From: Closterium sp. Naga37s-1
Taxonomy: Eukaryota; Streptophyta; Zygnematophyceae; Desmidiales; Closteriaceae
Direction: 5' to 3'
NCBI GenBank assembly: GCA_947471745.1
Contig: CANJKZ010001038.1
Span: forward strand, 186,001 to 250,000
DNA: 64,000 nucleotides
Shown: piece after piece, positions 9,912-19,703 of the stretch
How positions within the stretch are numbered: the stretch's first letter is position 1
Layout: every line of letters starts with the position of its first letter
Program-made: the position numbers and the translations under genes
The notes under the pieces: generated by a model
Told to the model about the DNA's origin: nothing
The model's database searches: none
The model's input: only the letters and a program-made list of their open reading frames with translations

Positions 9912-10381
9912 CGGGGGGGGTTCTTGGCGAGGAAATCGGGGGGAAGCGCGGCACCATAGCGGAGATCACTAGTACGGAGGTGAGTGATGAGGTCAGCTAC
10001 AGTGGCAAAGGCAGACAGATCGGGGAAGAGGTAGGGCAGAGAGAGACGGCCTATCGCAGCAGTAGCAGGGGAGGAGTAGCGCGCAACTACAGCATCGTAC
10101 AGCTCCTTAGCGGTCTTATGCTGGCCAAAGTGCTCGCGCTCATCTAACGGCAGGTGGCTGCGAACGGCTAGGCGAGCGTGAGCATCACGGGTCTGCCACT
10201 GTGAGCGGGTAGTACTGTCAGCAGTAGCAGCAGGTGCGGGAGCGGCGCCGGACGTGTGGTCATACAGGGGAACATCATCCTTGGCACTGATCTGGAGGAA
10301 CAAGTGCAGGTCATCGAGCCAAACATCGAACTTAATCGGACGGCCCTCAGCGTCAAAGGTGAGAACAGTAGGAGTGGCCAT
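9912..10381 (-). pseudogene. Element A Gag N-half
   Basis: The start MATPTVLTFDAEGRP is shared with F (MATPNVLTFDAEGRA) and B (MATLSVLTFNLEACP), which supports the start codon at 10381. WLDDLHLFLQ, SQWQTRDAHARLAVRSHLP, KELYDAVVARYSSPATAA and ATVADLITHLRTSD are typical of the UBN2/DUF4219-like Gag of Copia elements, which forms the particle shell. The frame shifts at a run of eight C near 9912. Nine would keep it open into the next segment. Confidence 0.9.
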
Positions 10382-11017
10382 TGTGGCAGTAGCAGCAGTA
10401 AGAGCAGTAGTAGTAGTAGCTGTAGCAGTAAGAACAGCTGTAACAGCAGGAACAGGAACAGCAGTTGCTGCAGGTGGGGCGGCGCGGCTCGATCAGGGCG
10501 GCGCGACTCGGGCGGCGCGATTCGGGCGGCGCGGCTCGGGCGACGCGACTCGGGCGGCGAGGCACGGGCAGGTAGGGCGGCGCGACGGCGGGCCTAGGCA
10601 CGATGCGCAGCGGCGCCTAGGGTGCAGCTGCGCGCGGGCCGCGGCTGCGTTCGTGCGGCAGCTAAGCGCGAGCTGCAGCAGCCGACGCGCGATCGCCGCT
10701 GCGCGCGGGCTGCGACCTGCGAGCGGGCGGCGGTGGGTCGAGCGTCGGCCTAGGGGCGCGCACGGCCTACGGGCGACGGCCTGCTGGCGCGCTCGAGAGA
10801 AAACGGGCCGCCCTAGGCGGTTTCGTGCTACTCGCGCTAAACACGCGGGGCCGCGCTCGGGCTGCTAGCGGGCCGCAATCGAGCAGCGTGAGAGGAGGGC
10901 GCGCGAGGGCGCTCTAAGAGAGAGGGGCGCACGAGGGCGCTAAGACAGTAGGGCGCACGAGGGCACCTCTAGCGGAACGGTGGGCCCTTAGGTACGTGGT
11001 CCTAGGTTCCCAACCTT
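10382..11017 (-). other. GC-rich 5' leader of element A
   Basis: 636 bp between the primer-binding site and gag. It holds a simple trinucleotide-like part (GCAGTAGTAGTAG..., 10384-10470) and a short degenerate 15-16 bp repeat (GGCGGCGCGACTCGG, 10497-10570). The sense strand is strongly C-rich. No long coding frame is supported. Confidence 0.75.
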
Positions 11018-11031
11018 GGCTCGTGATACCA
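11018..11031 (-). promoter_or_regulatory. Element A primer-binding site
   Basis: In sense orientation TGGTATCACGAGCC directly follows the 5' LTR. It differs from the canonical plant initiator-Met site TGGTATCAGAGC by an inserted base. Confidence 0.85.
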
Positions 11032-11159
11032 TATCAGAATGAGAGAAGTGGTTTGAACTAGCAAGAATGGGAGTACAAGTAGGAAACCTTAGAATGTTGT
11101 ACCCCCTAAGGCTAAACCCACTGTAGCCTACAATACTGTAACCCATATAATACTTGACA
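11032..11159 (-). repeat. Element A 5' LTR
   Basis: 128 bp, matching 2793-2920. Its inner end has changed from TGACA to TGATA. The CATTC duplication follows at 11160-11164. Confidence 0.95.
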
Positions 11160-11164
11160 CATTC

Positions 11165-11792
11165 TTGTTCCTGACTCAACCCACGTGCGTCGAGGACACA
11201 CGCTGATATCTGCAACATCACTGCACTGCATCCAGCGAGCGTCCGCCTTCCCTGCTGGCACCCAATCGACAGATCAGAAACTGGCGCGAGTGACAAATTC
11301 TGCAGAAGCAACCAGTGCAGTTCTGCTCGACGCGATGCGTGGAGACTGGGCAATATCGATCTATGTCTTCGCTGTTTAGTGTCTCTTCCGGTTTATTTCG
11401 TCGCCTGTCTTTTTCTGTTCAACGTAACATGCATCCTTGTCCAATCATTGTGCTGCATTTGATTTTGACTTCCTCGTATAAAAAAACCTATTAGATTTAG
11501 GACTGCACGGTACCTGCACTGCTGCTCTATCGTTCGACATTATGTCGTTCTCTAACTTCTAGTTTAGGATTCCAAATGTGTGGTATGCTGAATGTTACGT
11601 TCTTCGATGATTCGATTTTCGAGCAGTCTATCCAAATCCAGTTGTAGAGTATAGCCCTCTTTTAGGTTAAGTTATGGAGTGTCTGACCTTGCGGTAGGTG
11701 GTCTTCTATTTTAGAGAATCTAGCTTAGCGAACGGTCTCGTGCATTTTCAGTGTGGATCATGGCCTTCTGATTCTAGATAATAGTTATCGTA
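11165..11792. other. Flank between element A and the Crypton-like locus
   Basis: AT-richer sequence with no recognisable gene. It may include the promoter or left end of the recombinase locus, but I could not find a terminal repeat. Confidence 0.4.
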
Positions 11793-12750
11793 ATGGAACA
11801 ACATCTTGAGGCTGGTTGGGTAAACGCTGCCAAACCGGACCAGGACCTGGCAGATTCAAATGACGACGATCTTCAACCCGTCCCCGGATGTATCGACCTT
11901 ACGGGCAAGCTTTATTACGCCAAGAACTTCAAATCAGTCAAGGTATAAAATTTCGACGATGACATTTTTGCAGACGCAAGGCAAGCACTCGAGGAGGAGG
12001 ACATCGAGAACGAATGATTTTACAACGCAAATGAGGAACCAGGAGATATGGGTGTGGAGGACAGAGGCTTTATATGGGACTTTATAGGCTTTTTAATGAG
12101 GTGCCGCCTTGCGTCGGAGTCCAAGAGGAACACGCTTCGGAAGATGAGCTTTCTGGCAAAGATGGGGGTAGCGGGTCTGCAGAGATTGGATCGTCAGCAT
12201 CAGACAGTGGGTTCCAGGTTCCACCTGCACCAGTGGGTGGGTGGCAAGCATCAGATGGTGGGTTTAGGGTTCCACATGCACTAGTGGGTGGGTCGCCAGC
12301 ATCAGACGGTGGGTTTAGAGTTCCACCTGCACCCGTGGGTGGGTCGACAGCATCTCCCGGTGGTGGGTTTAGGGTTCCACCTGCACCCAAGGTCGAAGGT
12401 GAAGGGGAAGGGACGGATACGTGCCGTTGCCTGGACTGGGATCCGGAACAGCCCGTTCCTGGTGTGCGTCCTAGAATGTCAGGGGAGAAAAAGGAAGCTA
12501 ACCGTCGAGCATGGAAACATGTTATTGGAAGGGGGGATCAAACGAACAATTCTTATATCGGTGGCTGGTGGTACTACAAAAGATGGGCTTACAAGAAGAT
12601 GGCAAAGATGCCCGAGGTTACAGAAGAGGAGAGGCTTGACTCGACAAAGCCGGACGAGATTGGGATATATCTTGGCAATGACAAGGGACATGACTGGGAC
12701 CTTGTTCCGAAGAACGAATCCTATCTGCACGGGCCAAAACTGGCTTTGTG
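11793..12750 (+). pseudogene. Crypton-like locus, N-terminal region with 51-bp repeats
   Basis: A frame from ATG 11793 encodes an acidic stretch (SNDDDLQPVPGC, LYYAKNFKS), then breaks at a possible very short intron or frameshift near 11943. A second open stretch (12074-12748) holds acidic sequence and three to four copies of a 17-residue repeat of the form GGFRVPPAPVGGSxAS. Charged sequence then runs to the end (GGWWYYKRWAYKKMAK, KPDEIGIYLGND). No domain is recognised here. Its link to the recombinase downstream rests on strand, spacing and splice-like junctions, so the exon structure is inferred. Confidence 0.45.
12200..12393 (+). repeat. 51-bp tandem repeat, three to four units
   Basis: Units contain GGTGGGTTTAGGGTTCCACC and encode the GGFRVPPAP repeat in frame. 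The first and last copies are the most diverged. Confidence 0.85.
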
Positions 12751-13012
12751 ACGGTTTGTCGGTTCATGGAGTACTTGTTCTTCGAAACAGAGGAGGATGC
12801 GAAGGATATGCGGAAAGATCGACAGATGTTTGTGGGGAAAGTGTCGAAGTCTTGCACAGCTTCCATGCTGAAAGCGAAGATGAACGCGCAGAGCTGTCTC
12901 GGATAAATCGAACGGCGCCTCTTCAACTACACTACCTCACGCGTCTCGGACATGCTCAGGGAGGCAAGGGGCCTGTTAAGGGTCAAAATGCGCAATCTCA
13001 ACAATAAGCAGA
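12751..13012 (+). pseudogene. Crypton-like recombinase, N-terminal core-binding region
   Basis: In the frame that follows TGFVTVCRFMEYLFFE the sequence encodes EDAKDMRKDRQMFVGKVSK and MLKAKMNAQSCLG, an in-frame TAA, then NYTTSRVSDMLREARG and MRNLNNKQIE, ending at a GAG|GTAAGA-like donor near 13016. A helical basic segment of this size before the catalytic domain fits the core-binding domain of tyrosine recombinases. Sequence alone does not prove it. The internal stop shows decay. Confidence 0.45.
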
Positions 13013-13091
13013 TTGAGTAAGATAGAGGGCTGCTTTTTTTTTTGTGCTTCTGGGTTGGTGAAACTAACATGTTTGTTTCCGTCTGTTGCAG

Positions 13092-13936
13092 CGAGGGCTT
13101 CAAACATACACGTGGTTCGCTGAACGACGTGTACACGGCAGAGTAGTACAAGAAGTTGTTTCACGAGGTTCTGCCTGAACAGAGGACAAAATAATTCAAG
13201 GAAAGCATGCAGTTCCTCACGGAGGGATTGTGGAGGGTTCTGGCAGTGGCCGTCATGATCATGCTGGCGCATCAGGTGCTGGGCAGAGGGTGCAGCGTCC
13301 GCTCTATGCGATTTGCGAACATGTACGTCCACGAGACCAGAAGCACTACTCTTCAAGACGAGTTCCTTGACCTTACGGTCATGGTATTCGTTTCTAGACA
13401 AACGAAGAACAATCCCACGGACCGTTTGTCTCACCAGTACGTCGCCAGGCACATCGACTACAAGCGGTGCGGATTCGCTGGTGTCTTTTTGTGGATCCAT
13501 TTCATGTACGACCTTGTCGAGGTCCACTACAAGAAAAAACTCATTTCACCGCTGAGTTTCGAAAAGCACATCTTCTTCCAGATCAACAAGCACACCGACA
13601 AATCCCCCCCAAGAGCAGGACCAGATGGAATACAAGACGCACAACAATCGGATCGACTGGGTGATGACTTGGGCGGGGTGGACGTCGAGCAAAGTGACCC
13701 ACATCTTCCGCAGATCCGGGGCGCAGGGTCTCAACGACGACCGGTGCCCAAACAGCCTCATTGCGAAGCTGGGAGGCTGGGAGCATGGAGAGATGCGGAG
13801 GTCATACCTACAGGGCGTGCCTTTTAAGCCGGTGCTGTTGATGGCAGGATTTTCTTGTGATCCTGGAGACTACTACATCGGCGGAGCACATGCAAAACTA
13901 GAGGATAATCGCGAGTGGGAAGAACTTCAAAGATGA
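13092..13936 (+). pseudogene. Crypton/Ndc10-type tyrosine recombinase, catalytic region
   Basis: After an acceptor-like CTGTTGCAG (13092) the frame runs EGFKHTRGSLNDVYTAE, with two in-frame stops before ATG 13207. Then GLWRVLAVAVMIMLAHQVLGRG and VRSMRFANMYV supply the first catalytic Arg region. A frameshift in a C run near 13605 moves to the frame from 13625: THNNRIDWVMTWAGW, VTHIFRRSGAQ (the H-x-x-R pair), LIAKLGGW and EMRRSYLQGVPFKPVLLMAGF. The last block, with its nucleophilic Tyr (SYL) followed by a Pro and MAGF, is the hallmark of the Ndc10 DNA-binding/GCR1-like domain of Crypton elements. The R-HxxR-Y set is thus visible, but the gene is broken. Cryptons use Tyr recombination and leave no DDE-type footprint. 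Confidence 0.7.
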
Positions 13937-13981
13937 TTCAAAACGCACATCTACCCGTGCCTGGAGGAGGAGATGGCGAAG

Positions 13982-14051
13982 GTGCGTCATCTCAGCTGGC
14001 TTGTTCATTTTGTGGGTTTGGTCTCTTCATCTATTTTTTGGCATTTAGCAG
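13982..14051 (+). other. Probable 70-bp intron in the Crypton-like gene
   Basis: AAG|GTGCGTC...TTTAGCAG|GTCAAAGG. Splicing joins EEEMAK to VKGLNRDKKSHKKK in frame, and the interval is pyrimidine-rich before the acceptor. A similar 81-bp candidate, GTAAGAG...GCTGCAG, lies at 14367-14447 and is a multiple of three, so the frame stays open even unspliced. Confidence 0.6.
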
Positions 14052-14621
14052 GTCAAAGGATTGAACAGAGACAAGAAATCTCACAAGAAAAAGCTATCAG
14101 CAGAGCAGTTTTTGAAGGCCCTCCAAGCCCATGGACGCTCTACAGTTGCTCATGACCTTGCGATGTATTGGATCTTTTGCGAGAACCCCAAATGCAAGAG
14201 CCAGTTTACTGGTGAAGGATGTGCATGCAATTGTACTCGCCATCCATACGCAGAAATCTCGCCTCTCTGTCAGGAGCCCTTGTTTCAAAAAAGGGCCAAC
14301 ATTGTTGTGAACATGGACAAAGAAGGTCATCGACTTTGGAAAAATGTGGGCCAGTCTGCAGCAGCGGTAAGAGATCGGTTTCTGTGCGGGTTAATTTTCT
14401 GCATTGATGAAGCGCCCATTTTGACACATGGTGATACAATGCTGCAGGATGCTATCTATCGACTCCAAAGAACCCAGCAGATGACGAAGCTGCGACTCCT
14501 TAACCAGGAGCTTGTGGAGAATGCAAGGAGGCTGACGGCTGAGAACAGGCAGTTGAGGATGGAGAACAAAAGTCTTCAAGAAGAGAATGCAATGCTCAAA
14601 TCGCAGGTGGCAGCATTTTAG
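14052..14621 (+). CDS. Crypton-like protein C-terminal region with Cys cluster and coiled coil
   Basis: KSHKKKLSAEQFLKALQAHG and AMYWIFCENPKC lead into a Cys/His cluster (C-x4-C then GCACNCTRH). This is followed by YAEISPLCQEPLFQKRA and a basic region. The last 60 residues (YRLQRTQQMTKLRLLNQELV, ARRLTAENRQLRMENKSLQE) form a heptad-rich coiled coil. The Cys cluster could bind zinc and the coiled coil could dimerise the recombinase (inference). It is joined to the catalytic part by the 70-bp intron. Confidence 0.5.
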   Translation, partial: VKGLNRDKKSHKKKLSAEQFLKALQAHGRSTVAHDLAMYWIFCENPKCKSQFTGEGCACNCTRHPYAEISPLCQEPLFQKRANIVVNMDKEGHRLWKNVGQSAAAVRDRFLCGLIFCIDEAPILTHGDTMLQDAIYRLQRTQQMTKLRLLNQELVENARRLTAENRQLRMENKSLQEENAMLKSQVAAF

Positions 14622-14743
14622 CGCGCGTTTTGTGGCGACCACACCCCGCACTGTGATGCCGCAACCGGAGAGGCCTCCGAACCAAAGAGGGAGGACTGTG
14701 ACGCGAAGCCCGTGGCAGAGACTCGCAAACAAAGGAAGAGAGG

Positions 14744-15325
14744 ATGTTTTTCAAGGTTGTCATCAGTCTGTGGTTCAAACGCAGCATGCTCTCAGATGCG
14801 TGGAAGCTTCGGGACAAGGGCATTGGTATGATGGGCGGCAGGTCTCTCCGCGAGCTGACGCAGGCAGATCAATTTCTCGCAATTTACTCCAAGTACAGAG
14901 ATGCAAATCTGAAACCCAACTCGCGTTGCAAGCAATTGGCGCGGAGGAGAAATCATATGCTCACAGTCGACAACCTGCGATTCGATGGCACCAAAGCCGC
15001 GACTGCATATGCTTTGGCTCTTGGTGACTGGTTGCTATCACAGTCACTAGAGATCGCTACTGCAGACGATTGTGTGATCAGTGCCCTACACAAGAGAAAA
15101 CGTGGGGTGACGGGAGAGGATGGGATTATGGTGAACGAGGGTTCACGCAACAAGATTGTCCACCTTCAAGTGGAAGCGAGGGCACGTGATGATGCTTGGG
15201 CGGAATCGGTCATGGGTGCGGTCGCATGGCCAAGCATCAGGGTTCAAGAGGCTGCGCAGATGGCGAAGAAACGAAAGAAGCATAACATTCCTCCTCCGGC
15301 GCCGTATGTTGGGGCAAGCTCGTGA
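14744..15325 (+). CDS. Unrecognised 193-codon ORF after the recombinase
   Basis: Contains VVISLWFKRSMLSDAWKL, RSLRELTQADQFLAIYSKYR, MLTVDNLRFDGTKAATAYAL and VNEGSRNKIVHLQVEAR, and ends MAKKRKKHNIPPPAPYVGASS. Amino-acid use looks like a real globular protein with a basic tail (KKRKKH, possibly nuclear). I recognise no family. It may be a last exon of the Crypton-like gene or a second gene carried with it. Confidence 0.5.
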   Translation: MFFKVVISLWFKRSMLSDAWKLRDKGIGMMGGRSLRELTQADQFLAIYSKYRDANLKPNSRCKQLARRRNHMLTVDNLRFDGTKAATAYALALGDWLLSQSLEIATADDCVISALHKRKRGVTGEDGIMVNEGSRNKIVHLQVEARARDDAWAESVMGAVAWPSIRVQEAAQMAKKRKKHNIPPPAPYVGASS

Positions 15326-15397
15326 GGCTGCTAATCTGGTAGTGGTTGTAGAGGGATTAGATGATGTACTTTAGGGACTTTTTCTATGGGTCTTGTA

Positions 15398-15530
15398 TGT
15401 CAGAAGTACGAACAAGAATGATGTGAACTATCAACATGCAGGAGTACAAGTAGGAAACCCTAATTGTTCGGTACGCCATATAGGGGTTTTCCACCACAAC
15501 CTAAATAGCAAGCAGCATATAAGTTTGACA
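15398..15530 (-). repeat. Element B 3' LTR
   Basis: 133 bp, TGTCAGAAGTACGAAC...AAGTTTGACA on the + strand. The clade's 3' UTR and G-rich tract follow (complement of TATGGGGGTG at 15531-15540). Confidence 0.95.
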
Positions 15531-15760
15531 CACCCCCATAGGCAAAGTGGGGGAGAACAAGAGGTCACAAGACCAGTCAAGAAAAAGCAAAGCAAGCTCA
15601 GGGTGGATCACGAAGTCACCACACACTCTGAGCACAAGCAAATGGCCACAAGGCCAGGTCACATGCAGAGTTATATAATAGAGAAGAAGCAGTACAGCGA
15701 TCAAAACCTAGCAAGTGTAAGCATGCAGGTATAAGCATATAGATCAGAGTACAAACAAGG

Positions 15761-16315
15761 TCAAGAAGTGAGCAAGTGAGGCCAAGTAGGCACAAGACCT
15801 AGAAAAGTACAGAAACGCTGATGATCACAAGGCTCAAGTGCCTTGGTGAAGATTTCAGCAGTGTTGGCCCGAGAGGCCACATAAGCAAGACGAAGCTGAC
15901 CACGCTGCTGCAACTCTCGAGCAAGGAAGTAACGCAGAGCGATGTGCTTCGTCCTGTGCTCCAGTCCGTGCTCCTGACACAAAGCAATCATGGCCTTGTT
16001 GTCGACGTACAGAACTGGAGGAGAACGAGGCGGCTCGCCCAAGTGGGTCAGCAGGTAGGTGAGCCAGCGTAACTCCTGTGCAACCATGGCCCCTGCGTAG
16101 ATCTCAGCCTCACAGCTGGAGCTGAGAACAGAAGACGAGCGGGTAGACCGCCAAGAAACAGAGTCGGAGCCATGGCTGAAGGTGGAACCCTGTGACGACC
16201 GCTGCGTAGCCAAGTCGTCAGCCCAGCAAGCGTCTGCGTGACCAGTGAGGACAACTCGAGCCCGTCCTCCAATCACGAGCCCCATGCCCGACGTACTGCA
16301 CAAGTAGCGCAACAC
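15761..16315 (-). pseudogene. Element B RNase H
   Basis: MLRYLCSTSGMGLVIGGRAR, then GHADACWADDLATQRSSQGS (first catalytic Asp), SWRSTRSSSVLSSSCEAEIYA (Glu), LYVDNKAMIALCQEH (Asp), RTKHIALRYFLARELQ and ASRANTAEIFTKALEP. The three core acidic residues are intact and this is the best-preserved domain of B. The join to RT is by a frameshift or stop near 16340. Confidence 0.9.
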
Positions 16316-16342
16316 CCTCTTAGCAGCCTCCCAGTGCTCTGG

Positions 16343-16940
16343 TTAGTGTCTCCCGGGCGCAACGTAGCGTGCCAGGATGCTAAGAGGGTAAGCAAGGTCA
16401 GGTCTAGTGCAGGTCATCAGGTACATGAGGCAGCCCACAAGCTCTGGATACTGGCCACTCGGCTCTACGGACTCATCTGAAGGCACAGCTGAGAGCGAGT
16501 GATCGGTAGGCAGAGGAGTGGACTTTGGCGAGGAGTACGTTAATCGGAAGCGCTGAAGGACCTTCTGCACCATGTGTGACTGAGTCAGGGTAATGGTACG
16601 CCGTGCTCTGTCCCGAGAGATCTGCAAGCCAAGATAGCTGCGCAGTTCTCCCAGGTCTGTACACGTGTGTCTCTTCTGCAGCTCCGACTTCACGTAGGTG
16701 AGTGTCTCAGTGTCAGCAGTGGCAATGACAAAGTCGTCGACGTACACGAGGATGTAGAATGGCGGCAGCGAAGTGTCGGTGTGCAGAAACAACGACGGGT
16801 ATGCAGTAGAAGCAGCAAACCCAAGAGCCGCAAGCGTCGTCCTCAGTGTGTCGTTCCACTCGCGAGGCGCCTGGCGGAGACCATAGACTGGCCACGGGAG
16901 GCTCCACTGGGTACCTGCAGGAAACGACCCAGAGCGCCCC
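16343..16940 (-). pseudogene. Element B reverse transcriptase, C-terminal part
   Basis: GSFPAGTQWSLPWPVYGLRQ, LVYVDDFVIATADTE (YVDD), YLGLQISRDRARRTITLTQS, GCLMYLMTCTRPDLAYPLS and ILARYVAPGRH. Relative to A and F, about 270 bp between VDEVPPPG and GSFPAGTQW are missing, including the first catalytic Asp region (LDFSTAFLQ). Confidence 0.9.
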
Positions 16941-17756
16941 AGGTGGGGGAACCTCGTCGACGTAGGTGCCTGTGGACTTCCAGGAAGCGATCTCTGCGTC
17001 CATGGCTGACTGCCACTGAGAGGAGTAGGGACCCTCAATCACCTCTGCGTAAGAGCGCGGGGTCGGGATGTCTAGTGCATCCGGGTCTCCCTCAGGTGCA
17101 AGCGGCATGGACAAGCGATAAGGTACAGCAGCTGCAAAGCACTCAAACTCCTCCTGGCTGTCCTCAAGGACGTCCGTGCCAAGTGCACACTCACCCCCGA
17201 CGGACGGAGGACAGTCAGAATCAGACTCAGCAACAGGACTAGCGGCGTAATCGAGACGACAGCGAGCAGCAAAGTCGATAAGCTCAGCAACTAAGGTAGA
17301 CGCAGCAGTGGACTCAAAAGAAGGGTCCGTGACAACAGTGGCTAGCAGACGCGTGACAGTCGGGCTGGCAGCACGAAGTAAGTCATACTCCGGGTCCGGA
17401 CCGTCAGCAAGGGAGGACGCAGGAGGAAAAGGCAGAGGGACATGCAGTGGAACAGAGGAAGGACGAAGTGCCATCTGGTGCGTGCCGGGGACAGGAGGAG
17501 GACGCTCACGCAGAACACGATGACCAGTGCGCACAGCACGAAGAGGCGACGCAGGACGAGACGTAGGCTCATGACGCTCTGTAAGACCTCCGGGCTGCTC
17601 AGTGTAGGGAGCAAGAGCAGGCAGTGGGGAGGCTGGCTGTAACTGCGGCTGGGACTGGTCAGGCGGTGGACACAGTAAAGGAGGAGTAAGGTCAGTAGAA
17701 GGCGGGAGACCAAGAACCTGCTGAAGCAGAGGAATGAAGTACGGTCGCGGCCGCAC
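16941..17756 (-). pseudogene. Element B linker end and RT N-terminus
   Basis: RPRPYFIPLLQQVLGLPPS, Pro/Ser-rich sequence, TVTRLLATVVTDPSFES, LDYAASPVAESDSDCPPSVG and LEDSQEEFECFAAAVPYRLS, then the RVT_2 start SSQWQSAMDAEIASWKSTGT up to VDEVPPPG. The frame is then lost at the deletion. The conserved pre-RT blocks match A, D, E and F. Confidence 0.85.
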
Positions 17757-18470
17757 ATGGCCTCCAGAACCAGCACCGACCGCACCAGCAACCCTAGGGC
17801 CAGCACCTCTAGCTCCAGGGTCTCCAGCTCCAACGCCTGCAGCACTACCAGCTCCAGCAACTCCAGTACCGCCAGCAGCTCTAGCTCCAATGGCTCCGGC
17901 TCCAACCCCCTCAGCACATCCAGCTCCAGCAGCTCCAGTACCTCCAGCTGCTCTAGCTCCAGCAGCTCCAGTACCTTCAGGACGAGCACCTCCGGGACCA
18001 GCGGCTCCAGCACCTCCAACAGCTCCAGCAGCTCCAGTAGCACCTCCAGCTCCAGCAGCACCAGCAGCACCTCCAGCTCCCGCAGCTCCAGCTCCAGAAG
18101 CACCTCCAGCTCCAGCTACACCACTCCGGAGGCTCCAGCGCTGAGCAAACCACTCGCGCAGCTACAGTGGAGAGAGAGGCTCCCGTCGTGATGAGACACC
18201 TGGAGGACCGCCAGGCTCAGCACGCTCTGGCTTAGCACCCCCAGGCTCCGCACCCCCAGGCTTAGCACCCCCAGGCTCAGCACCCCCAGGCTCCGCACCC
18301 TCAGACTCAGCAACGCCAGGGTAAGCACCCCTAGGCTCAGTACCCCCAGGCTCCGTTCGCGTAGCCTCAACACCCCCAGGCCCCACACCCGCAGGCTCAA
18401 CACCCCCAGACGCAACACCCCTAGCAGCACCAGAGTCAACAACTACCTCGACAGGGTCTACCTGGGACAC
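17757..18470 (-). pseudogene. Element B Gly/Ala linker with pentapeptide array
   Basis: The sense strand encodes SQVDPVEVVVDSGAARG, a PGGAEPGGA-type array (18210-18430), a LREW motif (LREWFAQRWSLRSG, with a TAG inside where sisters have CAG) and long Gly/Ala repeats with GAGGAGAG-type composition. This low-complexity region expands and contracts between elements. Confidence 0.8.
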
Positions 18471-18505
18471 ACCTGAGGGAGCAGGACCCTGAGGGGGGAG
18501 GGGGT

Positions 18506-19640
18506 CTACCGGAGGAGGACCTGGTGCATGGAAGAGCGGCGGGGGAGGGAGAGGGGCAGTGCGGTAGGGGAAGAGATGGTAAAAGGGAACCGAATCGTCA
18601 AACGTGACGTCCTGAGAGGGCAGGACACGGCGCGAGGTGGGGTGGTAAAAATGCCAGCCAGGCGCGTCAAGGGGAATGCCAAGGAATACACAGGGAACGG
18701 CGCGGGAGGAGAGCTTGTCCGCGAAAGTATCGCGGACAAAAGCACGACATCCCTAGACCCGGAACACCGACGCATCGCCAACCTCTCCCGTCCAACGTAG
18801 TGTCAGCGAGGTCTCCGGCAAGGAGACACGGGGCCAGAGGTTGAGCTGATGCGCAGCGTAGCGGACCGCAAACGGCCACAGAAAATGGGGGGCAGCCGCA
18901 TGGATCATGGAGGTACGAGCGACCTCCATGACTAAGCCAATGCGGCGCTCAACAACCCCATTCTGTTGCGGAGAGGCCGGAAGCGTGAACGTCTGGCGAT
19001 ACCCTCCCCACGACAAAAGTTCCGCAAGAGGTCGAAGGAAAACTCACCACCTCTGTCAGAGTGCAGACGCAGGACGGGAAGGTCGGTCTCAAACCGCTCG
19101 CGGAGCTGGAGACGAACAGCACGGATCCAAGGGATCAAAACATCAGGGACCTCCCCCTTGCGGCGCAAGGGGAAGACCGTAGTGTAACGCGTGTAGTCGT
19201 CGACAACCTGCAAAAAGCACCGCTCGTGACCCTGTCCACGGACGCGGGCTGAGCCCCACACGTCCAGGTGGAGAGTCTGCATGGGAGCAGTCGTCGGGGG
19301 GGACGAGGAGGAGTGAGGAGCAGCGCGCTGCCGCCCCTCGACACAGGGAAGGCAGGGAGGGGCAGGCGAGGGGGGAGGGGAGGCAGAGACTTGGGAAGAC
19401 CAGAGACAAGGAGACGGGAGTGCATGCCACAGAGGCGTGCCACGGAGGGGTGACCAAGACGGTGGTGCCAGAGGAGCGTCTAGCGCTACAGGGCGCGACA
19501 CGAGCACGGGGGCGATAGCTGACCTGACGCAGATGCAGACGCAGCCACCTGAGGAGGCACAGTAGTCAGTGTGTACAGACTCGACCCAGGCCGACGGGTG
19601 AACGTGGCCAGGTGCCTGCCAGTCCTGGAGCACGTACATA
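18506..19640 (-). pseudogene. Element B integrase
   Basis: WSPL near 19450 marks the shifted zinc module. HLDVWGSARV (first Asp), VVDDYTRYTTVFPLRRKG, LPVLRLHSDRGGEFSFDLL (second Asp), then after a frameshift near 19010 FTLPASPQQNGVVERRIGLV (Glu), APHFLWPFAVRYAAHQLNLW and VSLPETSLTLRWTGEVGDAS. All three catalytic residues can be read, but in different frames. Confidence 0.88.
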
Positions 19641-19703
19641 TCACCACACGCTATCCTCCAGGGGTGAAGGTATCAACCCACTGATCCTGAAGGACTGCGT
19701 TGC

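Larger units (their letters stand above)
2793..11159 (-). mobile_element. Copia element A, TSD-flanked (CATTC), carrying nested A2
   Basis: Two 128-bp LTRs (2793-2920, 11032-11159) lie in direct orientation and bound an 8.4-kb element. It is flanked by identical 5-bp duplications CATTC at 2788-2792 and 11160-11164. Read on the minus strand the order is 5' LTR, initiator-Met-type primer-binding site, GC-rich leader, gag, zinc motif, protease, integrase, linker, reverse transcriptase, RNase H, polypurine tract and 3' LTR. IN before RT is the Copia (Pseudoviridae-type) order. The LTRs differ at about 7 of 128 sites by hand count. Premature stops (CAG->TAG near 8547 and 4697), frameshifts (near 9912, 7803 and 3450) and the nested insertion at 5355-6676 make it non-autonomous now. 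Confidence 0.95.

Noticed and set aside
13207..13827. Treating the recombinase frame at 13207 as a complete gene
   Set aside because: The HxxR and Tyr blocks are in a different frame after the C run near 13605, so the 13207 frame alone lacks the catalytic end.
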